The notes below the pieces were generated by a model. That model was not told where the DNA came from. It did not search any database and worked only from the letters and a program-made list of their open reading frames with translations. The position numbers and the translations under genes are program-made. From JAZPYZ01 sp045544455 (GTDB lineage Bacteria > Bacillota > Clostridia > Oscillospirales > Acutalibacteraceae): a stretch of 64,000 nucleotides of DNA. This document shows, one piece after another, positions 50,932 through 59,467 of the stretch (within the stretch, counting starts at the first letter, position 1; every line of letters starts with the position of its first letter). The stretch is taken from contig JAZPYZ010000009.1 of the NCBI GenBank assembly GCA_045544455.1, positions 81,344 to 145,343 of the forward strand, in the 5' to 3' direction.

Positions 50932-50977
50932 ACTGCGACGTTTCACCGAAAAAATACGAAATTCCGAAAAATTATAG

Positions 50978-51006
50978 TTGCTTTTTTTGAAAATATGTGA
51001 TATAGT
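50978..51006 (+). promoter_or_regulatory. Sigma-A promoter of rpmE
   Basis: TTGCTT (50978-50983), 17 bases, TATAGT (51001-51006), 41 bases before the ATG. Confidence 0.68.
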
Positions 51007-51047
51007 CTAAATGTTACATTGTGACTAGATGAAAGAGGTGAATGAGT

Positions 51048-51257
51048 ATGAAAGAGAATATTCATCCGAATTATAAGAAAACGACGATCACCTGCGCTTG
51101 CGGCGAAGTGATTGAAACGTCTTCCACCAAAGAGAATATCCGCGTGGAAATTTGTTCCAAATGCCATCCGTTCTTCACCGGTAAGCAAAAATTGGTCGAT
51201 ACCGGCGGACGTGTGGATCGTTTCAAACGGCGTTTTGGTATGAACGAGGAGAAATAA
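51048..51257 (+). CDS. rpmE: 50S ribosomal protein L31 (zinc-binding type)
   Basis: A 69-residue ribosomal protein of the C+ type: CACGEV with the first Cys pair and CSKCHPFFTGKQKLVDTGGRVDRF, the family signature (shortened here to CSKCHPFFTGKQ and VDTGGRVDRF). C+ L31 binds zinc. I chose ATG 51048, six bases behind GAGGTGA; the ATG at 51042 is too close to that site. A terminator follows. Confidence 0.96.
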   Translation: MKENIHPNYKKTTITCACGEVIETSSTKENIRVEICSKCHPFFTGKQKLVDTGGRVDRFKRRFGMNEEK

Positions 51258-51268
51258 GCGATTTAGCG

Positions 51269-51303
51269 GACAGCGCGGTATACGCGCTGTCTTTCTCTTT
51301 TTT
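51269..51303 (+). terminator. Terminator after rpmE
   Basis: A 9-bp GC-rich stem (51269-51277 with 51283-51291) followed by a T-rich stretch. It is only about 15 bases before the next gene, so some read-through is likely. Confidence 0.75.
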
Positions 51304-51317
51304 CGGAGGAAATACAA

Positions 51318-51950
51318 ATGAACGAAGGCTATAAAACCATCGGGCGCGCCGCCACGGCGGAATTTATCGAAAAGAAATCCCGGTTTATCGGGCATATTTT
51401 CCCGATTACCACCGAGGATGAGGCGTTGACAACGATTGCCCGTCTGAAAAAAGAATATTGGGATGCGCGCCACAACACGTATGCCTATGTGTTGCGCGGT
51501 GGTATGATACGCCGCTTTTCGGACGACGGAGAACCGCAAGGTACCGCCGGTATGCCGATGTTGGACGTGTTGGTAAACCAAGGGTTAGAAGATTGCTTGG
51601 TGGTGGTTACACGATATTTCGGCGGCATTTTACTGGGCACGGGCGGTTTGGTGCGTGCGTATTCGCATGCGGTTTCGCTCGCGATCGAGGCGGCCGGCGT
51701 AGTGCAGATGCTCCCTTGTCGAGAAGGGGCGGTCACCTGTCCGTATCCGCAGTATCAAGCGTTGATCACCTTGATTGAGGCGGTTGGCGGCAAAGTGGCT
51801 GATACCGTGTTTGCCGATACCGTGACGGTGTCCTACGAACTGCCCATTACCGAAGAATCTGTATTTGATGATCGGTTGACCGATATGAGTGCTGGTACGC
51901 TCACCGCGGATAAAGGGGAGATCGTAACGCGTCCGTTTGGCGTGACCTAA
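51318..51950 (+). CDS. yigZ: YigZ/IMPACT family protein
   Basis: A 210-residue protein with the IMPACT N-terminal domain (EFIEKKSRFIGHIFP; WDARHNTYAYVLR; RFSDDGEPQGTAGMPMLDVL; VVVTRYFGGILLGTGGLVRAYSHA, quoted here in shorter parts) and the C-terminal DUF1949 ferredoxin-like domain. The family is linked to translation regulation in eukaryotes; the bacterial role is unclear. GGAGG lies before the ATG. It stands between rpmE and dgt. Confidence 0.93.
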   Translation: MNEGYKTIGRAATAEFIEKKSRFIGHIFPITTEDEALTTIARLKKEYWDARHNTYAYVLRGGMIRRFSDDGEPQGTAGMPMLDVLVNQGLEDCLVVVTRYFGGILLGTGGLVRAYSHAVSLAIEAAGVVQMLPCREGAVTCPYPQYQALITLIEAVGGKVADTVFADTVTVSYELPITEESVFDDRLTDMSAGTLTADKGEIVTRPFGVT

Positions 51951-52047
51951 TAGTTCATTTTTTTGAATTTTCTTGTCTGAATTTGCAGGGTTTTTCGGAA
52001 AATTCTGCGTATACATATATGTAAAGTAAAAGGGAAGGGGTGTCGGC

Positions 52048-53052
52048 ATGTTACCGAGAGAACGGTATTGTTTGGCCGAAAAGTCGTTGCTAAGTGAATA
52101 CGCGGCACATTCGGTGGATACCAAAGGGCGCGACCGCGCGGAACCGCCCTGTGATTATCGTACCGAATATCAACGTGATCGCGATCGGATTTTGCACTGC
52201 AAATCGTTCCGACGCCTCAAACATAAAACACAGGTGTTCTTGTCACCGGAAGGGGACCACTACCGCACCCGTTTAACCCACACGTTGGAAGTTTCGCAAA
52301 TCGCACGGACGATTGCGCGCGCCTTGCAGTTAAACGAAGATTTGACCGAGGCGATCTCGCTGGGGCACGACTTGGGACATACGCCGTTTGGCCATGCCGG
52401 AGAACGTACGTTAAACCGGTTGATGGACGGTGGATTCCGCCACTTTGAACAAAGCGTGCGTGTGGTTGAAAAGTTGGAAAAAGACGGCCGAGGCTTGAAC
52501 CTGACGGCCGAAGTGCGAGACGGGATCTTGCATCACACTCGCGGCGACCAAGCCGCCACACTGGAAGGGCGCGTCGTGCGGTTGGCCGACCGGATCGCGT
52601 ATATCAACCACGATATCGACGATGCGATCCGCGCGAAGGTGTTCAGAGAATCCGATATCCCAGCCGATCTGCGGCAGGTGCTGGGCGGCCGCCGTACCGA
52701 ACGCATCGATCGACTGGTTCGTGCGACGGTTGAAAACAGCCTTGACGATATTCGTATGGACGACGAAACCGCGGAGTGTTTTGAACGGTTGCATCGGTTT
52801 ATGTTCGATACCCTGTATACCAATTCGGCCGCGAAATGGGAAGAACGCAAGGTGGACGGATTGATCGAGCAGATGTTTACCTATCTGATCGCCAACCCCG
52901 ACCGCTTGCCGAAAGAGTTTGCGACGATTTTAGAGCAAGAGGGTGTGGCCCGTGCCGCGTGCGATTATATTGCCGGCATGACCGATAACTATGCGTTGCA
53001 GATGGTGCAGGAATGGTTTATTCCGCACGGGTGGGGTGTGCCTACTGTATAA
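52048..53052 (+). CDS. dgt: Deoxyguanosinetriphosphate triphosphohydrolase-like HD protein
   Basis: A 334-residue HD-domain nucleotide phosphohydrolase of the short dGTPase type. Metal and substrate motifs are FRRLKHKTQVF, YRTRLTHTLEVSQIAR, SLGHDLGHTPFGHAGE and RLADRIAYINHD. It hydrolyses dNTPs to the nucleoside and triphosphate. It lies directly before dnaG and rpoD, the conserved clostridial order. GGGAAGGGG precedes the ATG. Confidence 0.93.
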   Translation: MLPRERYCLAEKSLLSEYAAHSVDTKGRDRAEPPCDYRTEYQRDRDRILHCKSFRRLKHKTQVFLSPEGDHYRTRLTHTLEVSQIARTIARALQLNEDLTEAISLGHDLGHTPFGHAGERTLNRLMDGGFRHFEQSVRVVEKLEKDGRGLNLTAEVRDGILHHTRGDQAATLEGRVVRLADRIAYINHDIDDAIRAKVFRESDIPADLRQVLGGRRTERIDRLVRATVENSLDDIRMDDETAECFERLHRFMFDTLYTNSAAKWEERKVDGLIEQMFTYLIANPDRLPKEFATILEQEGVARAACDYIAGMTDNYALQMVQEWFIPHGWGVPTV

Positions 53053-53093
53053 ACCTTATGATAAGATAAGTTATTAGAAAGGAGGCGTTTTAC

Positions 53094-54845
53094 ATGCGAT
53101 TACCGGATCGATTTATACAAGAACTGATCGAACGTAACGATATCGAATCGGTGGTATCGTCGTACGTTGCACTTAAACGGCGTGGTCGCTATTCGGTGGG
53201 ACTTTGTCCGTTCCACGGAGAAAAAACGCCGTCCTTTACGCTATATCCCGACACCGCTTCGTTCTATTGTTTCGGGTGTGGGGCGGCCGGCGACGTCATC
53301 ACCTTTATTCGCCGGATCGAAAATTTAGATTATCTTGATGCAGTCAAATTCCTCGCCGATCGGTGCGGCATGACCATGCCGGAACGTGAGGTCGACGATA
53401 AAGCGGCGCGGTTGCGCACCCGTATTTTGGAAGCCAACCGTGAGGCGGCCCGGTTATACCACAAGTACCTGTATTCATCGGGTGGGAAGATCGGGTTGGA
53501 TTATTACCGGTCGCGCGGCTATACCGATGGGACGATCCGACATTTCGGATTGGGATACGCGCCGCAAAGTTTCCACTTTTTGCGCGATGAACTCCGCAAA
53601 AAAGGGTATCACGACGAGGAGTTGTGTGCCGCCTTTTTGACCAAACAAAGCAAAGGTTCGGTGTACGACGTGTTCCGCAACCGCGTGATGATCCCTATCA
53701 TCGATATCCGCGGCAATGTGATTGCCTTCGGTGGACGGGTGTTGGACGATTCCAAACCGAAATACATCAACACCTCGGATACCTTGGCGTTTAAGAAAAC
53801 TAACAATTTGTTCGCCCTTAACTTTGCCAAGTCGGCGGCCGATACGCTGATTTTGTGTGAAGGGTATATGGACGTGATCGCGTTACACCAAGCCGGCTTT
53901 ACCAATGCGGTGGCGGCACTCGGTACTTCGTTTACCGCCGATCACGCGAATTTGATCGCACGATATACCAAAGAAGTGATCTTGATCTTCGATTCGGATG
54001 CGGCCGGGCGAAAAGCGGCGGATAAAGCCATTGGTCTGTTGCGCAATACCGACGTATCCATTCGTGTGGTGCGGATTCCCGACGGAAAGGATCCGGACGA
54101 GTTTATCAAGAAAAACGGAGCCGAACGGTTTAAATTGTTGCTGGAACGGTCGGCCAACGATATTGAGTATCAGTTGATGGATATCGGTGCCAAGCATGCG
54201 CTGGAAACGGCCGATGGTCAGGTGACGTATTTGAGAGAAGCGTGTGCGGCATTGGCCAAACTCAGTAGTCCGATCGAACGGGACGTGTATGCCGGGAAAT
54301 TGGCCAAGCAGTTAAATGCGTCGAAATCGGCGGTGTTGTCGCAGATTCAGTTTGAGGCAAAACGATTACAGAAAAAAACAGGTGGTCGTGAATTGTCGCA
54401 GGTCATTCGACAAGAACGCACCGAATCTCGCAAAATCACCCCCGAAGCGGAACAATATCCGCGTGCATTCAGTGCCGAACAGGCGTTGATTGGTGTGTTG
54501 ATTCGACACCCCGATCGTATCGATCTGGCGGTCGAACAACTGGATCCGGAGGAGATGCTAACCGCCCTTCATCGTCGCATTTACGGCTTGATCAAAGAAC
54601 GGCATGCACAAGGGTTGTTGGTGGAACTCAGTTTCCTGACGGCGGATTTAGAGGGCGACGAGATGGCGTATCTCACCCGCACGGTACAAAGTGCGAAAGA
54701 TCTGGCCGCGACCAAAGATGAAATTACCCGTTGGGTACAAGTGATTCGTCAAGAACGGCAGTTGGCGCGGATGAAAACGCCGGACGACCTATCGGTAGAC
54801 GATATGCAGGCGTTGATGAAAACGTTAAAAGAGCAAAAAAAATAA
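53094..54845 (+). CDS. dnaG: DNA primase
   Basis: Makes RNA primers for replication. The 583-residue protein has the N-terminal CHC2 zinc finger (CPFHGEKTPSF...FYCFGCGAAGD, about 38-67), the catalytic core with YRSRGY and FGGRVLDDSKPKY, the TOPRIM motif LILCEGYMDVIALHQAG with FDSDAAGRKA, and a C-terminal DnaB-helicase-binding domain (from about 455). AAAGGAGG precedes the ATG. Middle gene of dgt-dnaG-rpoD. Confidence 0.97.
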   Translation: MRLPDRFIQELIERNDIESVVSSYVALKRRGRYSVGLCPFHGEKTPSFTLYPDTASFYCFGCGAAGDVITFIRRIENLDYLDAVKFLADRCGMTMPEREVDDKAARLRTRILEANREAARLYHKYLYSSGGKIGLDYYRSRGYTDGTIRHFGLGYAPQSFHFLRDELRKKGYHDEELCAAFLTKQSKGSVYDVFRNRVMIPIIDIRGNVIAFGGRVLDDSKPKYINTSDTLAFKKTNNLFALNFAKSAADTLILCEGYMDVIALHQAGFTNAVAALGTSFTADHANLIARYTKEVILIFDSDAAGRKAADKAIGLLRNTDVSIRVVRIPDGKDPDEFIKKNGAERFKLLLERSANDIEYQLMDIGAKHALETADGQVTYLREACAALAKLSSPIERDVYAGKLAKQLNASKSAVLSQIQFEAKRLQKKTGGRELSQVIRQERTESRKITPEAEQYPRAFSAEQALIGVLIRHPDRIDLAVEQLDPEEMLTALHRRIYGLIKERHAQGLLVELSFLTADLEGDEMAYLTRTVQSAKDLAATKDEITRWVQVIRQERQLARMKTPDDLSVDDMQALMKTLKEQKK

Positions 54846-54862
54846 AAGCGAGGAAGTACAAC

Positions 54863-56044
54863 ATGGCAAAACAAGAATTAAACGAACACATTGAAAAAGC
54901 AGTCGAGACGGTAGAAGCAGCCGAAGCCGAAATGGCCGAAGCGGTGGTTACGGCGAAACTGCGTGATAAAAAAATGCCGCTGACTGAGTTGATCGAACTC
55001 GGTAAATCCAAAGGGAATAAACTGACTACCCAGGAAATTTTGAACCTGATGGACGATGCCGACGTTGATCCGGAACAGATGGATAAGTTGTACGAGGCGC
55101 TGGAAAGCGAAAGTATCGAGATTATTGACGATTTTGATGCCAACGCTTTCAATGATATCGATTTGGTGCTTGAGACCTCCGAAGCGGCACCGGTACAGTC
55201 TACGGTAGAAGGGGCGGCATCGGACGATCCGGTTAAGGTGTATCTCAAGGAGATTGGTCGCGTGCCGTTGTTGTCGGCGGAAGAAGAAATTGAATTGGCG
55301 ATCCGCATTATGGAAGGGGACGAACAAGCGAAAAAACGCTTGTCCGAAGCGAACCTGCGTTTGGTTGTCAGTATTGCAAAACGTTATGTAGGACGTGGGA
55401 TGCAGTTCTTGGATCTGATCCAAGAAGGCAATCTCGGTTTGATCAAAGCGGTCGAAAAATTCGATTATACCAAAGGGTTTAAATTCTCGACCTATGCGAC
55501 GTGGTGGATCCGTCAAGCGATTACCCGTGCGATCGCCGATCAGGCGCGTACCATTCGTATTCCGGTACACATGGTCGAAACCATCAATAAAGTGAAGAAG
55601 GTATCCAGCCAACTGTTGCATAAAAACGGGCATGAACCGATGGCCGAAGAAATTGCCGAAGAACTCGGCATGCCGGTCGATAAAGTACGCGAAATTATGC
55701 GTGTTGCGCAAGAACCGGTGTCGCTGGAAACTCCGATCGGCGAAGAGGAAGATAGCCATTTGGGCGATTTTATCCCCGACGACGAAGCACCGGCGCCGGC
55801 GGATGCCGCTTCGCACACCTTGTTGAAAGAACAACTCGGTGACGTGCTCGGTACCTTGACGCCGCGTGAGGCGAAGGTGTTACGGTTGCGGTTTGGTCTG
55901 GAAGACGGACGTCCGCGCACGCTGGAAGAGGTCGGTAAGGAATTTGACGTTACCCGTGAACGTATCCGTCAGATCGAGGCGAAAGCGTTACGCAAATTGC
56001 GTCATCCGAGCCGCAGCAAAAAACTCAAAGACTTTTTAGATTAA
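54863..56044 (+). CDS. rpoD: Housekeeping sigma factor (sigma-A / RpoD)
   Basis: The primary sigma factor. In this 393-residue protein region 1.1 is retained (about 20-90). Regions 1.2 (DPVKVYLKEIGRVPLLSAEEE), 2 (FLDLIQEGNLGLIKAVEKFD, then FSTYATWWIRQAI), 3, and 4.2 (TLEEVGKEFDVTRERIRQIEAKALRKL) follow; the longer motifs are quoted only in part. The promoters in this window (TTGACA / TATAAT with 17 bases) agree with it. I chose ATG 54863, behind GAGGAAG; the frame extends into dnaG without a site. Confidence 0.97.
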   Translation: MAKQELNEHIEKAVETVEAAEAEMAEAVVTAKLRDKKMPLTELIELGKSKGNKLTTQEILNLMDDADVDPEQMDKLYEALESESIEIIDDFDANAFNDIDLVLETSEAAPVQSTVEGAASDDPVKVYLKEIGRVPLLSAEEEIELAIRIMEGDEQAKKRLSEANLRLVVSIAKRYVGRGMQFLDLIQEGNLGLIKAVEKFDYTKGFKFSTYATWWIRQAITRAIADQARTIRIPVHMVETINKVKKVSSQLLHKNGHEPMAEEIAEELGMPVDKVREIMRVAQEPVSLETPIGEEEDSHLGDFIPDDEAPAPADAASHTLLKEQLGDVLGTLTPREAKVLRLRFGLEDGRPRTLEEVGKEFDVTRERIRQIEAKALRKLRHPSRSKKLKDFLD

Positions 56045-56059
56045 CGGCAGGGAACAGGT

Positions 56060-56458
56060 ATGCATATCAACTGGGAATCTGACTATGCGGTGCGGTTGGT
56101 ACAACGGCTCGCACAGTTGAACCGAAAAACCGATGCGAAAACGCTCGCGGAACATACCAACGTATCGTTGCGGTTTGCCCTCAAAATTATGCAAAAATTA
56201 GTAAGCGGCGGTATTGTACAGTCGTTTAAAGGGGCAAAAGGCGGCTATACGTTGAGCCGGCCTGCCGCAGAAATTACGTTGCGGCAGGTGATCGAAGCGG
56301 TAGAAGGACCGTATCGATTTAGCCGATGCGATGACGGTAACCAAGGGTGTCAGTGCACGTCCGGGAACGGCCGGTGTCCGTTCCAAACAGTGTTTGACGA
56401 TATTACCCGTACCGTTATCGATAAAATGGATCAAGTGACGTTTGATCAACTGATATAA
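56060..56458 (+). CDS. Rrf2-family transcription regulator
   Basis: A 132-residue winged-helix repressor of the Rrf2 family, which includes IscR. The wing-helix part is DYAVRLVQRLAQ... with KTLAEHTNVSLRFALKIMQKL and FKGAKGGYTLSRP, and a cysteine-rich loop follows (CDDGNQGCQC...CPF, about 97-118) that could hold an Fe-S cluster. It is 15 bases after rpoD and may be co-transcribed. Its target genes are not evident. Confidence 0.9.
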   Translation: MHINWESDYAVRLVQRLAQLNRKTDAKTLAEHTNVSLRFALKIMQKLVSGGIVQSFKGAKGGYTLSRPAAEITLRQVIEAVEGPYRFSRCDDGNQGCQCTSGNGRCPFQTVFDDITRTVIDKMDQVTFDQLI

Positions 56459-56467
56459 TATCTAAAC

Positions 56468-56505
56468 AAAAAGCAGGATAGTTGTTGCTATCCTGCTTTT
56501 TGTTT
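56468..56505 (+). terminator. Terminator after the rpoD-rrf2 unit
   Basis: A 14-bp perfect stem (56468-56481 with 56488-56501) with a T-tract. Confidence 0.88.
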
Positions 56506-56513
56506 ACAAAAGA

Positions 56514-56546
56514 AAAGTGCCATTCGGCTAAGCCGAATGGCACTTT
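56514..56546 (-). terminator. Terminator of oppA
   Basis: A 15-bp perfect stem (56514-56528 with 56532-56546). The minus strand continues with TCTTTTGTA. Confidence 0.82.
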
Positions 56547-56574
56547 ATGATTAGGTTAACCCTAATCAAGAAGC

Positions 56575-58323
56575 TTATTCAGCGTCCCAACCGTCATAAC
56601 GACCGTACTGGCAATCGTTGTTACCGGAATCGGTAGTGAACATTTCCAGCATGTTGATCGGATCGTCAAAGTCGGCCAACCAGCCTTCACGAGCGATGTC
56701 GAAGTTGCCTTCTTTACGTTCGTTCAGGAAGGTGTTCCATTCAACGGATTGAATGGTGATTTTGATGCCGAGTTCGGCAAAGTCTTGTTGCATGGATTCC
56801 GCAACCGCGATGTGACCGGTGCCGTCGTTGGTCAGGTATTCGATGTCGATCGGGGTCTTCGAGGAGAGTTTACCGTCGTCGCCGAATTCGAAACCAGCAG
56901 CTTTCAGGTATTCGCGAGCTTTTTCCAAGGTGCCTTCTTTGTCGTTGTTGATCGCAGACGCATCGTAGTAGGAGTTGTCAGCCGCAGTCGGTTTGAAGAT
57001 ACCGCCGTTACCGTCTGCCATACCCAGCGGGATGTAGGACGAAGCAGCAACTTGACCGGTTTGGCCAATGTTTTCGCAGATGTAGTCACGGTCGATCAGG
57101 ATGTTGAACGCCAAACGCATGCAAGCGGCTTGAGCAGCCGTTTTGCCTTCGAACAGTTCGCTCGTTACGTTGAACGCCACATAGTAGGTGCCGAGGTTGT
57201 CAACGATTTTGAATTCGTCGTTGTCCAGCAAGCTGGCGATTTCGTCAGTCGGAACGGTGTCGATGAAATCGACGTCGCCCGCGTTGTACGCCGCATAGAT
57301 AGCGGTGTCGTCAGCGGAGAGCATGAACTCGAGTTTGTCAACCGTCACGTTTTCAGCATCGTGATAGTATTTGTTCTTTTCATAGACCATGGAAGTGTCG
57401 TGTTTCCATTCGGTGCACACGAACGGGCCGTTGCTGACGAAGCCAGCTTCAAACGCCCAGCCGCCCGGAGCTTCTTCCCAACCTTTGTAGGCTTCAACAG
57501 CGGACTGTTTCACCGGGAAGAAGGTCGGGAACGCCATCAAGCATTCGGTGTACGCGCAAGGAGCGGTCAGAACGAATTCCAGGGTGGTGTCATCTTTCGC
57601 GGTGACAGCCAGTTCGTCCGGATAGCCCTTGAAGGTCGAGAACATGTAGCCATAGTCCGACGCCGTTTTGGTCGAAGCGGCACGTTTCCAAGAATATTCG
57701 AAGTCCGCAGCAGTCAGATCAGAACCATCCGACCATTTCAGGCCTTCTTTCAAGGTCACGGTGTAGGTCAAGCCGTCTTCCGACACGGTGTAACCGGTCG
57801 CGCAGTCGGGTTGAGTTTTGCCTTCTTCGTCATAGGTGTACAGACCTGCGAAGGAGTTAACCGCGAGGCAAGCGCCGTCAACCGAAGAGTTGAGGGCCGG
57901 ATCGAGGTAGTCCGGTTCGCTGGCAAGGTTCAGACGCAGGGTCTTAGAACCGTTGCTCAAGGTCGCTTTTTGGAAGAACTTGTAGCCGAACAGGTTGCAA
58001 TAGATGCCGTCGACAGTGTCCTTCTGCATGTAGATATCGTTGTAGTAGTAGATCGGGATAACAGCCCCGTTCGACATCAAGATATCTTCGGCCTGATGCA
58101 TCAATTCGGTACGTTTTGCATAATCGGTTTCCGATTTGATTTGCGCAATCAGGTCATCGTACTTCGCCCAGTCATTAACCGGATCGATAAAATCATCGCT
58201 CAACAGAGCGACCGCCGCGCTATCATCGCCGGTGTTGGTGTCTTTGTCGGTATCTTTTTGACCGCAAGCACACAACGAGAGCAACATCAACACAGCCAGA
58301 GTCAGTGCGAGTAACTTTTTCAT
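56575..58323 (-). CDS. oppA: Oligopeptide ABC transporter binding lipoprotein, apparently circularly permuted
   Basis: A 582-residue extracytoplasmic peptide-binding lipoprotein (SBP family 5). The signal peptide ends in lipobox LCAC (Cys20). Residues about 50-121 (WAKYDDLIAQI, AKRTELMHQAEDILM, VIPIYYYNDIYMQK, GIYCNLFGYKFFQKA) match the end of ordinary OppA proteins. Only after that does the normal N-terminus begin (KTLRLNLASEPDYLDPALNSS), then GLKWSDGSDLTAADFEYSWKRA, shortened as SDLTAADFEYSWKR. The protein stops after NNDCQYGRYDGW, where other OppA proteins go on to the segment found here at the front. So all parts are present, in permuted order. It is the last opp gene and has its own promoter. 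Confidence 0.9.
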   Translation of the reverse strand: MKKLLALTLAVLMLLSLCACGQKDTDKDTNTGDDSAAVALLSDDFIDPVNDWAKYDDLIAQIKSETDYAKRTELMHQAEDILMSNGAVIPIYYYNDIYMQKDTVDGIYCNLFGYKFFQKATLSNGSKTLRLNLASEPDYLDPALNSSVDGACLAVNSFAGLYTYDEEGKTQPDCATGYTVSEDGLTYTVTLKEGLKWSDGSDLTAADFEYSWKRAASTKTASDYGYMFSTFKGYPDELAVTAKDDTTLEFVLTAPCAYTECLMAFPTFFPVKQSAVEAYKGWEEAPGGWAFEAGFVSNGPFVCTEWKHDTSMVYEKNKYYHDAENVTVDKLEFMLSADDTAIYAAYNAGDVDFIDTVPTDEIASLLDNDEFKIVDNLGTYYVAFNVTSELFEGKTAAQAACMRLAFNILIDRDYICENIGQTGQVAASSYIPLGMADGNGGIFKPTAADNSYYDASAINNDKEGTLEKAREYLKAAGFEFGDDGKLSSKTPIDIEYLTNDGTGHIAVAESMQQDFAELGIKITIQSVEWNTFLNERKEGNFDIAREGWLADFDDPINMLEMFTTDSGNNDCQYGRYDGWDAE

Positions 58324-58394
58324 GTCAGTTTACCTCCACAAAAATTTTATAAATATCCGCCAGGTCAACCTCCCAGCGGAAATTTATGACATAA

Positions 58395-58423
58395 GTATAA
58401 CACGGTTTTTTGAAAACTGCAAG
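58395..58423 (-). promoter_or_regulatory. Sigma-A promoter of oppA
   Basis: On the minus strand TTGCAG (58418-58423), 17 bases, TATACT (58395-58400). It gives oppA a separate transcript with a leader of about 65 nt. This may raise the binding protein above the membrane subunits. Confidence 0.72.
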
Positions 58424-58477
58424 ATTTTCTAATATATTTCCTAAATATATATGCGAAATATATTCAGAAAATACGCC

Positions 58478-59467
58478 TTATTTATTCCAGCAAGCCACCA
58501 AATGACCGTTTCCGCGATCCTGCAGCGACGGACATTCGGCCGCGCACTGTTCGGTCGCATAGGGGCAACGGGTACGGAACGCACAACCACTCGGCATATG
58601 CAGCGGGCTCGGAACGTCCCCTTCCAGCATGATGCGTTTACGGTTGCGGGTTACGTCCGGATCGGGAATCGGAACCGCCGACAGCAGCGATTGGGTATAC
58701 GGATGTTGCGGTTGTTCGCTGAGTTCATCCGCATCGGCGATCTCTACGATCTTACCTAAATACATGACCGCGATGCGTTTGGAAATATGCCGTACCACCA
58801 ACAGGTCATGGGCAATAAATAGATATGCCACACCCAACTTTTCTTGCAGATCTTCGAACATGTTGATGACCTGCGCTTGAATCGACACGTCCAGCGCCGA
58901 AACCGGTTCGTCACAAACGATGAATTCCGGATTCACCGCCAAGGCACGCGCAATACCGATTCTCTGCCGTTGACCGCCGGAGAATTCGTGCGCGTAACGA
59001 GTAGCGTGTTCGGCGTTCAAGCCAACAAAACTCATCAGTTCCAAAATCTTTTCGCGACGTTCTTTGCGGTTGTCATACAATTTATGGATGTCCAACGGTT
59101 CCCCGATAATATCTTCGACCGTCATACGCGGATCGAGAGACGAATACGGGTCTTGGAACACCATCTGCATCTTTTTACGCATTTGGGTGATGTTTTTATC
59201 GGTGACCGCTTCACCCTTGAAGAATACTTCACCCGACGTCGGGGTATACAAGCGAAGCAGAGAACGACCAACGGTGGTTTTACCGCAACCCGATTCACCA
59301 ACCAAACCCAAGGTTTCACCTTTGCCAATGTCAAACGACACACCGTCAACCGCTTTGAGCATGGTGGGCCGTCCCCAACCGGAACGGATCGGGAAATGTT
59401 GTTTCAAGTCACGGACTTCCAACAACGGGAGTTCTAACGAGGCATCCTTTTCTACGATATCACTCAT
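58478..59467 (-). CDS. oppF: Oligopeptide ABC transporter ATPase OppF
   Basis: A 329-residue ATPase. Walker A is GESGCGKTT (about 55-63), signature FSGGQRQR, Walker B EFIVCDEPVSALD, H-loop IAHDL. The C-terminal oligopeptide/dipeptide extension carries CAFRTRCPYATEQC, which in OppD/F-type ATPases binds an Fe-S cluster. It pairs with OppD to power the OppBC pore. Overlaps oppD by eight bases. Confidence 0.95.
   Translation of the reverse strand: MSDIVEKDASLELPLLEVRDLKQHFPIRSGWGRPTMLKAVDGVSFDIGKGETLGLVGESGCGKTTVGRSLLRLYTPTSGEVFFKGEAVTDKNITQMRKKMQMVFQDPYSSLDPRMTVEDIIGEPLDIHKLYDNRKERREKILELMSFVGLNAEHATRYAHEFSGGQRQRIGIARALAVNPEFIVCDEPVSALDVSIQAQVINMFEDLQEKLGVAYLFIAHDLLVVRHISKRIAVMYLGKIVEIADADELSEQPQHPYTQSLLSAVPIPDPDVTRNRKRIMLEGDVPSPLHMPSGCAFRTRCPYATEQCAAECPSLQDRGNGHLVACWNK

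Noticed and set aside
56749..58314. A 521-codon open frame on the plus strand opposite oppA
   Set aside because: It mirrors the binding-protein gene, has no ribosome site or domain, and its length is explained by codon bias of the real gene on the other strand.
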